A DNA stretch of 64,000 bases from UBA2040 sp963977135 (GCA_963977135.1 CAXBNN010000001.1:558001-622000); one strand, 5' to 3'. Counted from the stretch's first letter, positions 1 through 9,683 are shown. Translations and numbers: made by a program. Notes: generated by a model from the sequence alone, not told the origin.

Positions 1-1020
1 TTCTCCATCCTTCATACCCGCTATATCGGCACTGCCACCTTCCGTTACTTTTGCAACATAAACACCTTTTAAATTTGGTAGTTTATCTTTCTCTTTTAAT
101 TCTTGATTGATGTCTGCAATTTGAACTCCCATGAATCCACGTTGTACAATTCCATAATCGATTAAGTCTTTCATAACTTTTTGAACCAAATTCACTGGAA
201 CAGCAAAACTATATCCAGAATAAGATCCAGTTTGAGAGGCAATAGCTGTATTTATACCTATAAGTTCACCATTCGTATTCACCAAGGCACCACCACTGTT
301 TCCTGGGTTAACCGCAGCATCCGTTTGGATAAATGATTCGATAGGAACTACGTTGGCTTTTGATTTGTCAGCCAACAAATTGATATTTCGAGCTTTTGCG
401 GATACAATTCCCGCCGTTACCGTTGAAGTTAAATTGAAAGGATTACCAACGGCTAAAACCCATTCTCCAACTTTAATATTGTCTGAGTTTCCAATAGGAA
501 TAGCTTTAAGTCCTTTCGCTTCAATTTTCAAAACAGCAATGTCTGTTGACGGATCTGCGCCTACAACCTTTGCGGTATATTTCGAATTATCGTTTAAAAT
601 AACCTCTATTTCACTTGCGTTTTGAATTACGTGATTGTTGGTGACAATATATCCATCACTGGCGATGATTACTCCAGAGCCAGACCCTTGTCCGAATTGT
701 TTAAATTCTTTTCCGCCAGCTCCAGGTCCATAAAAGAACTCTGAGAATATGTCACGTTGAAAGGAAGTTTGGACAACTTTGGTTGTCACGTGAACTACCG
801 AATTTAATGAGCTTTCTGAGGCCGCAACAAAACTTTCCGTTCCTACAGGAGTTGCTCCACTGAAACTTACGCGTTGAGCATATTCACTTCTATTGCCGTC
901 TATAACTTCATCAGAAAGAGATACGGATTGATTGTTTCCTACGGTCAAGTATACTCCAAGTGGTAAAAGTCCACCAATTAATCCAAGACCAATCGTTTTT
1001 AAATTACCAGATATTTTCAT
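1..1020 (-). CDS. HtrA/DegP-family serine protease, C-terminus cut by window edge
   Basis: Periplasmic trypsin-like protease/chaperone that degrades misfolded envelope proteins. The reading frame runs from ATG at 1018-1020 off the left edge (340 codons visible). Residues 1-25 form a signal or anchor segment. The catalytic triad is visible as H130 in TNNHV, D160 in STDIAVL and S242 in NPGNSGGAL, followed by the start of a PDZ domain (about residue 290 on: RGFMGVQIADIN). The remaining PDZ part lies outside the window. It is transcribed divergently from dapF. Family assignment is secure; which paralogue (DegP, DegQ or DegS type) cannot be told from the visible part. Confidence 0.93.
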   Translation of the reverse strand, partial: MKISGNLKTIGLGLIGGLLPLGVYLTVGNNQSVSLSDEVIDGNRSEYAQRVSFSGATPVGTESFVAASESSLNSVVHVTTKVVQTSFQRDIFSEFFYGPGAGGKEFKQFGQGSGSGVIIASDGYIVTNNHVIQNASEIEVILNDNSKYTAKVVGADPSTDIAVLKIEAKGLKAIPIGNSDNIKVGEWVLAVGNPFNLTSTVTAGIVSAKARNINLLADKSKANVVPIESFIQTDAAVNPGNSGGALVNTNGELIGINTAIASQTGSYSGYSFAVPVNLVQKVMKDLIDYGIVQRGFMGVQIADINQELKEKDKLPNLKGVYVAKVTEGGSADIAGMKDGE

Positions 1021-1139
1021 GTTTTTATATTTTATATTTTTTGCTTGTACAGCAATTATAACTCCAAAAAGAATAAGGTGTTGCATAAGTCGTTGTTAAA
1101 GATTGTTAAGCAGAATGATGCTACATCACCTTTAAAACC

Positions 1140-1147
1140 TACCTTTG
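1140..1147 (+). promoter_or_regulatory. -7 promoter box (TACCTTTG) of dapF
   Basis: TACCTTTG fits the Bacteroidota sigma-A -7 consensus TAnnTTTG. It lies 18 bases before the dapF ATG at 1166. I see no convincing -33 TTTG at the usual distance. Confidence 0.5.
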
Positions 1148-1165
1148 CTAAAGAAATTAAGAAGA

Positions 1166-1951
1166 ATGCATATTGACTTTTACAAATATCAAGGCACTGG
1201 GAATGACTTCATACTATTGGACAATTTTTCAGGAAAGTATGACGCACTGACAGTTTTTCAGATTTCACAGTTGTGTGACAGAAGATTTGGAATTGGTGCT
1301 GATGGATTGATAAAGATAAACAAAGACGAAGAATCCGATTTCGAAGTGGAATATTTCAATGCTGATGGGTCGAAGAGTTTCTGCGGAAATGGCGCTCGTT
1401 GTTCTGTTCGGTTTGTGAATGAGCACTTGTTTAAAAGAGATTCTTACACCTTCAATGCCATAGATGGTTTTCATGAAGCGCAATTGGAAGGGAAAAATGT
1501 GAGTCTCGAAATGAAAGATGTTTCTGAAATTGAAAATGGTGAAAACGGATCATATATTTTGGAGACAGGTTCGCCGCATTACATTAAATTCGAATCGGAC
1601 ATTAAAGAAAAGGATATTGTTGAATTTGGAAAATCAATTCGGTATAATGATTATTATCGTGAAATTGGAATCAACGTAAATTTGGTGGAAAAAGTGAATG
1701 ACACGAGTTTAAAAATCCGCACATACGAGCGTGGTGTAGAAGATGAAACACTTTCCTGCGGAACCGGCATTACTGCTGCGGCCATTGCTCATTCATCATC
1801 AAAAAAAATGACAGGAGATGTACATATCTTTGTTGAATCTATGGGTGGAGATTTGGAAGTGAAGTTTTATTCTGAAAACGGGACTGATTTTCGTAATATT
1901 CGACTAATTGGACCTGCTGAGTTTGTTTTTAAAGGGTCGATAAATGTATAA
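1166..1951 (+). CDS. dapF: Diaminopimelate epimerase
   Basis: Interconverts LL- and meso-diaminopimelate for lysine and peptidoglycan synthesis in the cytoplasm. The 261-residue protein has the N-terminal motif GTGNDFILLDN and both catalytic cysteines: C73 in FCGNGARC and C198 in LSCGTGITA. The frame is open upstream to a TTG at 1145, but that codon is part of the -7 promoter box, so the ATG at 1166 is the start. Length and motifs are normal for the family. The stop overlaps the next gene by 8 bases, so it heads a four-gene operon. Confidence 0.96.
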   Translation: MHIDFYKYQGTGNDFILLDNFSGKYDALTVFQISQLCDRRFGIGADGLIKINKDEESDFEVEYFNADGSKSFCGNGARCSVRFVNEHLFKRDSYTFNAIDGFHEAQLEGKNVSLEMKDVSEIENGENGSYILETGSPHYIKFESDIKEKDIVEFGKSIRYNDYYREIGINVNLVEKVNDTSLKIRTYERGVEDETLSCGTGITAAAIAHSSSKKMTGDVHIFVESMGGDLEVKFYSENGTDFRNIRLIGPAEFVFKGSINV

Positions 1952-2435
1952 ATTCAACTTTAAAGATAGAGTTGAGATCAACTCGACAAAAGATCTTTCA
2001 GAAGGATTGTTTATTTGGATTTGGCAAGCACATAAATTGCCACCACATTTGGGTATTTCACAAAATGGAAAGTACTATAGTTTGTTGTACGATCGAAAAC
2101 AAGTAGCCCTCAGTATTGAGTCACAAATGGAAATAATACGACGAAAAAAGCTAAGTATGATTTGGCAAGAAATCACTTCTGAAAGTAAAGATTTATCAGA
2201 TATTTTCACTAACTACACTAGTTGTGCTTCTGACAATAGTTCATGTATTCAGCCTATTTTAGATGGATTAGAAATAAAGAAAAAGGGAGGAGTTCTTTTC
2301 GATTTGCTTTCTGATCTTTCAAATCACGATACTCTTGGAAAAGCTTTGTGCCTGAATTTGCCATATGATTTCAAAGGAATTAAAAAATACAATCGCCGTG
2401 AGGTAGAAATGTACCTTTTTAAACTTCTAGGTTGA
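1944..2435 (+). CDS. Hypothetical protein between dapF and a GNAT acetyltransferase
   Basis: A 163-residue soluble protein with no signal peptide or membrane segment; I do not recognise a domain. It is rich in aromatic residues near the N-terminus (LFIWIWQAHKLPPH) and contains Cys at SCASDNSSC. It overlaps dapF by 8 bases and the following TTG start by 3, so it is translationally coupled and co-transcribed. That packing makes a real gene likely. Function unknown. Confidence 0.8.
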   Translation: MYKFNFKDRVEINSTKDLSEGLFIWIWQAHKLPPHLGISQNGKYYSLLYDRKQVALSIESQMEIIRRKKLSMIWQEITSESKDLSDIFTNYTSCASDNSSCIQPILDGLEIKKKGGVLFDLLSDLSNHDTLGKALCLNLPYDFKGIKKYNRREVEMYLFKLLG

Positions 2436-2953
2436 TTCAAGGAGAAAGAATATATCTAAGACCCGTTCGGATTATTGATATTCCACTTATCATGCAATGG
2501 GAAAATAATCCTGAAAATTGGATAGTTTCTGAAACGGAAAAGGCATACACTTTTGAAGAGATTAATTTGTTAGTTGATTCTTCAGAAGATATTTTTGAAA
2601 ATGGTCAACTGCGATTGATGATTATTCTGAAAAGCGTAGATGAACCGATAGGAACTTTAGATCTTTTTCAAGCAGTTATTGAGGATGGAACGGTTCACGT
2701 TGGGATTTTAATTGCCGATGCAAATAAGCGCAGAAATGGATATGCAGAAGAAGCAATCAGATTGGCTACAAACTATGTATTCCAAGAACTAAAATTTGAG
2801 AATCTCATATGTTCCGTTCAAAGTTTTAATCAACCGAGTTTAGAATTGTTCAAAAAATGTGGTTTTGAAGTGTTGACGGAAGGGAAAGAGAATCCTATAT
2901 TTGATCAAAATTCTTCGGAGACAATCCTAATGCGTTTATGTCTAAAAAAATAA
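2432..2953 (+). CDS. GNAT-family N-acetyltransferase (RimJ/RimL type)
   Basis: 173-residue acetyltransferase. The N-terminus IQGERIYLRPVRIIDI and the acetyl-CoA loop RRNGYAEEA are typical of the Acetyltransf_3 group that acetylates protein N-termini, amino sugars or polyamines; the substrate cannot be predicted. The start is a TTG at 2432 whose last two bases lie inside the TGA of the preceding gene. No ATG exists upstream in frame, and the domain starts right away, so the TTG start is needed. It overlaps mltG by 16 bases. Confidence 0.88.
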   Translation: MIQGERIYLRPVRIIDIPLIMQWENNPENWIVSETEKAYTFEEINLLVDSSEDIFENGQLRLMIILKSVDEPIGTLDLFQAVIEDGTVHVGILIADANKRRNGYAEEAIRLATNYVFQELKFENLICSVQSFNQPSLELFKKCGFEVLTEGKENPIFDQNSSETILMRLCLKK

Positions 2954-4002
2954 TCATTGCCCTTTTGGCAATTGGAATAGTTGGCGGAATAGTCTTCAAA
3001 GACAAGTTGGTTATACTTTGGTATTCGGCTGCTACAACTTCGAATTCTGATACCAAAGATTTTTTCATTTCTAAACCACTAGATTTAATTGCCTTATCTA
3101 ATAAACTGAAAGAAGAAGGATTCTTGAAATCTGTTGTTCCTTTTGAAGCTTTGGGAAAACATAAAAAGTTGACAAAAGAGAATATTGCTCTTGGGAAATA
3201 TCGCATAAATGCTCATACAAGCCTAAGAACATTGCTAAATGGCTTTCATTTGAATTCATTAGGGAACGGAAATGCTGAGGTAGAAGTGGATGTGGTTGTT
3301 CCAAATGTTCGTTTTTTGGAAGATTTAGCAGGGAAACTAGCCGAAAAAACCATAGTAGATAGCGCCGAGTTTATTGCCATTCTTAATGGACCAGAAATCT
3401 TAGAAAAATATGATTTCACAAGAGAACAATTGCCTGCATTATTCATTCCGAATACCTATAAAATGTACTACGATACCGACGCAAGTGCTTTTATAAGTAG
3501 AATGGCGAAAGAGTTTAAAAATTATTGGACGCCGGCAAGAAAGGAATCTCTTGCAAAAGTTGGATTAAAATCTCCTTCTGAGGCAGTTACGCTTGCAAGT
3601 ATAGTTTATAGTGAACAATCCAAACAACAATCAGAATGGCCAATTATTGCTGGACTATATTTGAATCGGATTCATCAGGGAATTCCATTGCAATCTGATC
3701 CAACATTCAAATATTGCTGGGGAAAAAAGTTGGATACTGTTCAACGATTATTGAATGAACATAGAAATATTAAATGTGATTATAACACTTATTTGATCAA
3801 AGGTTTGCCGCCTGGACCAATTTGTATTCCTCCATTGGGAGTTGTTTCAGCAGTTTTAAACCCCTCGAAACATGATTATATTTTCATGGTTGCTGAACCT
3901 TCATATTCAGGAAAACATTTATTTTCGAAAAGCTATAGTGAACACAGTGCCAACGCAAGGGTATTTCAAAGATGGCTTGCAGCAGAATTGGCGAAAAAAT
4001 AA
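2938..4002 (+). CDS. mltG: Endolytic transglycosylase MltG (YceG-like)
   Basis: Inner-membrane lytic transglycosylase that cuts nascent peptidoglycan strands and sets glycan length. 354 residues: an N-terminal membrane anchor (residues 4-22), a LysM-like region, and the YceG catalytic domain. Glu226 in ASIVYSEQ is in the place of the conserved catalytic Glu, followed by the family signature AGLYLNRIHQGIPLQSDP and the C-terminal GLPPGPICIPP. The start lies inside the GNAT gene (16-base overlap). Grouping with dapF places peptidoglycan precursor and processing functions together. Confidence 0.94.
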   Translation: MSKKIIIALLAIGIVGGIVFKDKLVILWYSAATTSNSDTKDFFISKPLDLIALSNKLKEEGFLKSVVPFEALGKHKKLTKENIALGKYRINAHTSLRTLLNGFHLNSLGNGNAEVEVDVVVPNVRFLEDLAGKLAEKTIVDSAEFIAILNGPEILEKYDFTREQLPALFIPNTYKMYYDTDASAFISRMAKEFKNYWTPARKESLAKVGLKSPSEAVTLASIVYSEQSKQQSEWPIIAGLYLNRIHQGIPLQSDPTFKYCWGKKLDTVQRLLNEHRNIKCDYNTYLIKGLPPGPICIPPLGVVSAVLNPSKHDYIFMVAEPSYSGKHLFSKSYSEHSANARVFQRWLAAELAKK

Positions 4003-4015
4003 TTAACTTAATCCA

Positions 4016-5005
4016 ATGAAAAGAAGAACACTCTTTAAATTCGGTGCAATTGGAGGTTTTTTGGGCGTGACTCAGCCTGTTAAAGCTGCACAATTAATTG
4101 AGTCAAGTACCAAAGAAAAAATAGCTGGCCCAATAGTTTTGTCTACCTGGTCGCATGGAATCGATGCCAATAAAGGAGCATGGGAAGTATTGTCAAAAGG
4201 AGGAAATGCATTGGATGCTGTTGAAAAAGCTGCACGTGTGACTGAATCTGATAGGACAAACCGAAGTGTTGGAATAAGTGGCAGACCTGATAGAGATGGC
4301 CATGTGACATTAGACGCATGCATAATGGATCATAGGTCGAAATGTGGCTCAGTCGGCTTTATAGAAGGATATGAACATCCTATATCCATTGCTCGTTCGG
4401 TAATGGAAAACACACAACATGTAATGTTAGTTGGTGAAGGTGCTGAGGATTATGCTAAATGGGTGGGGTTCAAAAAAATAAAATCACCGATTAAAGAGGT
4501 TCAAAAAGATTATAAAGACTGGAAAAAAGAAAACAAAACACTTTTCGAAAAACCAGAAATTAATCACGAAAATCACGATACTATAGGGATTATAGCAATG
4601 GACGAAGCTGGAAACCTTTCCGGTTCCTGTACCACAAGCGGATGGGCTTATAAACTGCATGGACGTATTGGTGATTCCCCAATTATAGGTGCTGGTTTAT
4701 TTGTTGATAATGAAGTAGGTGCAGCCGTTGCAACAGGATTAGGAGAAGCGATCATAAGAATTGCTGGTAGTCATACGGTTGTGGAGTTAATGCGAAACGG
4801 AATGTCACCTCAAGATGCTTGTAAAACTGCTGTGGAAAGAATAATTGCCAAACATGATGATTTGACTGGTTTACAGTGTGGATTTCTTGCCTTAAACAAA
4901 AATGGCGAGTATGGAGGTTATTCAGTATACAATGGCTTCAATTTTGCATTGCGAACGAATGAATTTGAAGGAATGAAAGACACTCCATTCAATAGATCAT
5001 GGTAA
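4016..5005 (+). CDS. N4-(beta-N-acetylglucosaminyl)-L-asparaginase (glycosylasparaginase)
   Basis: Ntn-hydrolase that splits the GlcNAc-Asn bond left after protein and glycan degradation of N-glycoproteins. 329 residues with an N-terminal RR-containing export signal (MKRRTLFKFGAIGGF...), possibly Tat-type. Thr189 in NHDTIG is the expected autoproteolysis site and nucleophile. Substrate-site segments GRIGDSPIIGAGLFVDN and ATGLGEAII match the family. It resembles the classic secreted Elizabethkingia (Flavobacterium) meningosepticum enzyme. The next gene, a beta-mannosidase, starts one base after its stop, suggesting a shared role in N-glycan breakdown. Confidence 0.94.
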   Translation: MKRRTLFKFGAIGGFLGVTQPVKAAQLIESSTKEKIAGPIVLSTWSHGIDANKGAWEVLSKGGNALDAVEKAARVTESDRTNRSVGISGRPDRDGHVTLDACIMDHRSKCGSVGFIEGYEHPISIARSVMENTQHVMLVGEGAEDYAKWVGFKKIKSPIKEVQKDYKDWKKENKTLFEKPEINHENHDTIGIIAMDEAGNLSGSCTTSGWAYKLHGRIGDSPIIGAGLFVDNEVGAAVATGLGEAIIRIAGSHTVVELMRNGMSPQDACKTAVERIIAKHDDLTGLQCGFLALNKNGEYGGYSVYNGFNFALRTNEFEGMKDTPFNRSW

Positions 5006-5006
5006 T

Positions 5007-7493
5007 ATGACGTCAAAAGCACTTTTTTTTATAGCGGGGATGGGTATTTCTTTAATTGGCAACTCACAGAATATAGAATTGGATTGGAAAGTTCTGAACC
5101 CATTGAAAAATGTTTGGATGGAATTTGGAACCAAAGGAAGCGTTCAGGAAGCGTTTTTAAATGCCGGTGAATTGCCTGATCCTTTCGTTGGTAAGAATGA
5201 AGACTTGTATCAATGGATGGAAAACCACCAGTGGCAGTTAACTTCTCGTTTCGAATTGAGTGAAGAAAATTTTAATAATGAGTTCATTGAAATGAATTTC
5301 TTCAATGTAGATACTTATGCAGAAATCTTTTTGAATGACTCATTAATAGGAAAAACAAATAATGCTTTTCGACCATATCACTATGATATCAAGCAATTTG
5401 CAAAGGTTGGCTTGAATCATGTCAAGGTCATTTTCACATCTCCAGTCGAGTATCATAAAGAGAATTACAAAAATGCAAAAACGAGGCTACCGGCGCCTAA
5501 TGATGTGAATAAAATTGCAATTGCACCTTATTCTAGAAAACCACAGTATCAGTTTGGTTGGGATTGGTCATTACGAATGAACACTATGGGATTTTGGAAG
5601 CCTGTGGAAATAAGAACGTATGATGGAAATAAAATTATTTCTAAAAACATTCAAATAGAAAGTGTTGAGAATAAGAAAGCTGTCGTTCAATTTCAAATAC
5701 AAACCAAAGCCAAGTTAAAAGAGGATTTGGTTTGGAAAAGCGAGCAATTTGGCGATTTCATCTTAAAAGCTGGTGAAGATAGATTTACACGAAAAATAAG
5801 CATAGATAATCCAGAACTCTGGTGGCCCAAAGGTCAAGGAAAACAGTATCTATACTCCGATAAATGGATTCTTCAATCTAAAAATAATACCGTTATAGAT
5901 GAGGTTGATGTTCGTTTTGGGGTCAGAACGTCGCAGTTAATGCAAGAGAAGGATGAAATCGGTACTAGTTATGAAATTTCGGTAAATGGCCGTCCCATTT
6001 TCTGTAAAGGAGGTGATTACATCCCTCAAGATATTTTTCCAGCTAGAGTAACGAACGAGCAAATTCGCAAAATGGTTGAAGACATGGAAAAAGCCAATTT
6101 TAATATGGTCCGTGTTTGGGGTGGTGGTTATTATCCAGATGAATATTTCTTCGAGTTGTGTGATGAAAAAGGAATAATGGTTTGGCAAGATTTCATGTTT
6201 GCTTGTGCAATGTATCCAGGAGACGAGCTGTTTTTAGCAAATGTAAAAGAGGAATTTGATTACCAGATTCCCCGAATTTCAAGTCATCCTTCACTTGTTA
6301 TTTTCAATGGAAATAATGAAGTTGATGTGGCATGGAAAAACTGGGGATTTCAGGCAAGATATTTGATTTTTGGTGCCGAAGCTGACAAAATTGAGCAAGA
6401 TTATAAACGATTGTTTCAAACCTTTTTGCCGGAACGCGTAAATTATTGGAGCAATACTCCATATATACATACATCTCCATTGAGTAATTGGGGAAAAGAT
6501 GAATATTATGACAGCGGTTCTCAGCATTATTGGGGTGTTTGGCATGGAAAAGACCCAATCGAGGATTTTGGCAAGAAAAGCGGACGATTCAATGCCGAAT
6601 ATGGTTTTCAGTCGTTTCCGCAAATGTCAACCATAAATACTTTTGCTAGCGAAAAAGATTTAGACTTGGAGTCAGATGTAATGAAAGCACATCAAAAGAG
6701 TTATGTGGGCAACGGAATGATGTTGAAGCACGCAAAAATTCTATATGGTCAACCCAAAACATTTGAGCAATTCGTTTATTATTCCCAACTAACTCAAGCC
6801 AAAGCCGTTGGTATAGCTATTGCTTCGCACAGAGTTCAGGCGCCGCGTTGCATGGGAACATTGTATTGGCAAATCAACGATTGTTGGTCTGCACCTTCGT
6901 GGTCGAGTATCGATTATTTTGGAAATTGGAAGGCACTGCATTATCAAGTAAAACGCGATTATGAAGATATTGCAATGGTTGAGAAAATTGAAGAATTGAA
7001 TAAGGAACAGTACTTCTTAGTGAATAGTACTGGCCAATCACAAGACTTGGATATTCAATGGCAAATTTATGCTTTAGATGGTTCGGTTTTGAAAGAGGAT
7101 AGCAGCCATCAAGATAGCTATAGCAATAAATCAATTCAACTTGCGAATTACTTAAGTGAAGAAGGGTGGGCGAAAAATAATTTCTTGGTAAAATTTCAGG
7201 TATATGAAAATGGAGAGGTGTTGACCGAAAGAAGTTTTCTCCATTTACCGAAAAAGAAAAAGCACTCTGGTGATCTCAAAATTGTCGCGAAGTTGATCTA
7301 CAATCCAGCTGAGAAAAGTGGCGTTTTAACCTTAGAAAACACCTGCTTTTTGAATTCATTGTTTATTTCTAGTAAAAAGAATGGAGTACATTTCGATAAT
7401 AATTTATTGTATCTTTTACCAGGCAAACATACAATAAGCTTTCAATCAGAGGATTTAATAACTATTGACGATTTAGTTTTCGAGTACTTGTAA
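5007..7493 (+). CDS. GH2 beta-mannosidase, exported
   Basis: 828 residues: signal peptide (about 1-20), a sugar-binding jelly-roll domain (DWSLRMNTMGFWKPVEI), an Ig-like domain and the GH2 TIM barrel. The putative acid/base is E438 in NGNNEVDVAW and the nucleophile E531 in NAEYGFQS. The WWPKGQGKQYLY and VRVWGGGYYPDEYFF motifs are characteristic of beta-mannosidases, which remove the single beta-mannose of the N-glycan core or of mannans. It follows glycosylasparaginase with a 1-base gap, so co-transcription is almost certain. Confidence 0.93.
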   Translation: MTSKALFFIAGMGISLIGNSQNIELDWKVLNPLKNVWMEFGTKGSVQEAFLNAGELPDPFVGKNEDLYQWMENHQWQLTSRFELSEENFNNEFIEMNFFNVDTYAEIFLNDSLIGKTNNAFRPYHYDIKQFAKVGLNHVKVIFTSPVEYHKENYKNAKTRLPAPNDVNKIAIAPYSRKPQYQFGWDWSLRMNTMGFWKPVEIRTYDGNKIISKNIQIESVENKKAVVQFQIQTKAKLKEDLVWKSEQFGDFILKAGEDRFTRKISIDNPELWWPKGQGKQYLYSDKWILQSKNNTVIDEVDVRFGVRTSQLMQEKDEIGTSYEISVNGRPIFCKGGDYIPQDIFPARVTNEQIRKMVEDMEKANFNMVRVWGGGYYPDEYFFELCDEKGIMVWQDFMFACAMYPGDELFLANVKEEFDYQIPRISSHPSLVIFNGNNEVDVAWKNWGFQARYLIFGAEADKIEQDYKRLFQTFLPERVNYWSNTPYIHTSPLSNWGKDEYYDSGSQHYWGVWHGKDPIEDFGKKSGRFNAEYGFQSFPQMSTINTFASEKDLDLESDVMKAHQKSYVGNGMMLKHAKILYGQPKTFEQFVYYSQLTQAKAVGIAIASHRVQAPRCMGTLYWQINDCWSAPSWSSIDYFGNWKALHYQVKRDYEDIAMVEKIEELNKEQYFLVNSTGQSQDLDIQWQIYALDGSVLKEDSSHQDSYSNKSIQLANYLSEEGWAKNNFLVKFQVYENGEVLTERSFLHLPKKKKHSGDLKIVAKLIYNPAEKSGVLTLENTCFLNSLFISSKKNGVHFDNNLLYLLPGKHTISFQSEDLITIDDLVFEYL

Positions 7494-7627
7494 GGTAAGT
7501 TTTGTTCATTTGTTTCGTCTAAAAATTAATTTTCGAATTCAAAAATTGATAATTTTAGAAATCTAGAATAAATAACTGCTCGTAAATAAGCGGTGAATTA
7601 ATTTTAGAACTAAACTTAAGCTAGCAG

Positions 7628-9130
7628 ATGAGCTATTTGATTAGGAGAATTTTTGAGAATAAAACGGCTAGAATTCTATTCTACTTTTATTTTATAATAA
7701 TAATTCTGACTTCCTTTTTTATCATTTTCAATTATTTCAACCAAAAGAAACAGATTGCTGAGACCGTACATGCTAAACTATGGTCAATAGTGAAAACTGC
7801 ATCAAGCCAGGTTTCAGGGGATGATTTGGATAACTTATTGAAAAATAAACCAAACAAGAATGATTTGGTCACCCATTTTGAAGACAGCACTTATCTAAAA
7901 CTTCAAACTGCATTGGCAAAGGTTGATTCAATACAGGAATTAGATAATCCTTTATACATACTCCAATTTGATAAATCTCGTGATTTGTTTCGATATGTAA
8001 TCCGTTCCGATGAAAAAGTCTATTATTTACATGAATACAAAAAGTTTCCTAAAGAATTAAAATTACACTATGACAAAGGAGGTTTTTTACCCGTATATGA
8101 AACTGAGAACGGTACATGGTTAAGTGCCTTTGAGCCTATTCGAAATCGTTTCAATAGAGTGGTAGGTGTCGTAGAAGCAGATGTCAATGCGAAAGAATAC
8201 TTTGAAAAGGTGAAAAATGAATTCCTGTGGATGCTTTTCTACAGTGTAATAGGAGTAATACTTATTGCATTAATTCTATTGCCAGTAGTAATTAAAATAT
8301 TAAGACAAGACGAAGAATACATTAAAGAAATTACCTATCAGAAAGAGACTATTGAAGCCTATTCAAATGAAGTTCAAGCCAGTTCTCGTTATGCTTCTAA
8401 CATTCAAAAAGCGTTGGTTCGAACCATTGAAAATAAGGGTGTGATAAAAAGTATAACTTTTTTAAATCAGCCGAGAGATATTGTTTCTGGTGATTTTCGA
8501 TGGTCATTTGAAACAGAAGAGTTCGTTTATTTCTCAGTAGGTGATTGCACCGGGCATGGTATGCCAGGAGCGGTACTCAGTGTTATTGGTGCGACTATTT
8601 TAAATGGACTTTTTGTAAATGGAAAAGATAAAACTCCTGAAGAAGTTTTATTAAAATTAGACAAGCAATTTACAGATTACATCAATTTGTCTTCTGACCA
8701 ATTGAGAATGGATGGAATGGATATTTGTGTTTTGCGATTGAATAAAATGAGCAACGAACTGATGTTTAGCGGAGCATTACAAAACTTAGTTTGTTTTCAA
8801 GATGGTGAATTAAAAACCATCAAAGGGTGCCGTTTTCCAATTGGTGCAGCTCGTTTTTATCCAAATAAGAAATTTATTAATCACACTTTGCCTTTAAAAG
8901 GCAAATTAGATTTTTTCATCTATACAGATGGATTCCAAGATCAATTTGGTGGTGAGAAAGGTAAGAAACTGGGGAGTAAAAATTTCTTATCAGTTTTGAA
9001 TGAAAGTCTTACTTTAACTGGCAAATCAAGGGTTGGGTACATAGAAAAACAAGTTGAAGAGTATCAGGGACAAGAATTTCAAGTAGATGACCGCTTATTA
9101 ATGTCTTTAGAAATGGAAATCTTTCATTAA
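7628..9130 (+). CDS. Membrane-anchored SpoIIE-type (PP2C) serine phosphatase
   Basis: 500 residues: a membrane segment near residues 14-36, an extracytoplasmic sensor region (about 40-200), a second membrane segment (about 202-222), a short coiled coil, then a SpoIIE/PP2C catalytic domain from about 255. Metal-binding signatures are visible: PRDIVSGDF, SVGDCTGHGMPGAVLSVIG and YTDGFQDQFGG. Such proteins dephosphorylate anti-sigma-factor antagonists in partner-switching systems; no partner gene is nearby, so target and signal are unknown. A MarR regulator follows 40 bases downstream. Confidence 0.9.
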   Translation: MSYLIRRIFENKTARILFYFYFIIIILTSFFIIFNYFNQKKQIAETVHAKLWSIVKTASSQVSGDDLDNLLKNKPNKNDLVTHFEDSTYLKLQTALAKVDSIQELDNPLYILQFDKSRDLFRYVIRSDEKVYYLHEYKKFPKELKLHYDKGGFLPVYETENGTWLSAFEPIRNRFNRVVGVVEADVNAKEYFEKVKNEFLWMLFYSVIGVILIALILLPVVIKILRQDEEYIKEITYQKETIEAYSNEVQASSRYASNIQKALVRTIENKGVIKSITFLNQPRDIVSGDFRWSFETEEFVYFSVGDCTGHGMPGAVLSVIGATILNGLFVNGKDKTPEEVLLKLDKQFTDYINLSSDQLRMDGMDICVLRLNKMSNELMFSGALQNLVCFQDGELKTIKGCRFPIGAARFYPNKKFINHTLPLKGKLDFFIYTDGFQDQFGGEKGKKLGSKNFLSVLNESLTLTGKSRVGYIEKQVEEYQGQEFQVDDRLLMSLEMEIFH

Positions 9131-9169
9131 CTTTACCCAGATTAACAGAACTACTACTGATGTCAAGCA

Positions 9170-9619
9170 ATGAGCATAGATAATAAAATAAAGTCCAGTT
9201 TTAATTCAACACAGCAAAAAGCTGTAATAAATACCCTATTGACTGCCGGCTTCTTATCTGCTCAACAAAGTAAATTTATGTCCAATTACGATTTGTCAAT
9301 GGCTCAATTTAACATACTCCGAATTTTAAGAGGTGCGGGTGAAGCTATTACGATCAGTACGGTCAGAGAAAGGATGATAGAGAAATCACCGAATACTACT
9401 CGTCTTTTGGATAAGCTTTTAGAGAAGAATTTTATTTGCCGAAACAGTTGCAAAGAGGATAAGCGTCAAAGTTATGTTGAAATAACTGATTCAGGAATGG
9501 ATATTTTACGACAGATTGATAATTCAGATTTTTCCAAACTTATTGAACCACCCAATTTCTCAGAATCAGATGCAGAACAATTGAGTCAGCTTTTGGACAA
9601 ATTACGTGATTCTTATTAG
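9170..9619 (+). CDS. MarR-family transcriptional regulator
   Basis: 149-residue winged-helix DNA-binding protein. The recognition region runs through LRILRGAGEAITISTVRERMIEKSPNTTRLLDKLL, and the wing contains the family hallmark CKEDKRQSYVEIT (D-x-R). Such dimeric repressors respond to small ligands or oxidants. The neighbour on the same strand is a SpoIIE-type phosphatase, with no obvious efflux or catabolic target next to it, so the regulon is unclear. Confidence 0.92.
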   Translation: MSIDNKIKSSFNSTQQKAVINTLLTAGFLSAQQSKFMSNYDLSMAQFNILRILRGAGEAITISTVRERMIEKSPNTTRLLDKLLEKNFICRNSCKEDKRQSYVEITDSGMDILRQIDNSDFSKLIEPPNFSESDAEQLSQLLDKLRDSY

Positions 9620-9683
9620 TAATTAGATTTAACGAGCCGCAGTTAAGAACAAAAACGGCAATTGTTGACAAAAGCTGTAATTT

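Noticed and set aside
353..625. 90-codon plus-strand frame
   Set aside because: It is antisense to the HtrA protease, whose motifs and frame are unambiguous.
1043..1060. Operator half-site TTGTACAGCAATTA upstream of the HtrA gene
   Set aside because: Only one half of the inverted repeat is present and spacing is wrong.
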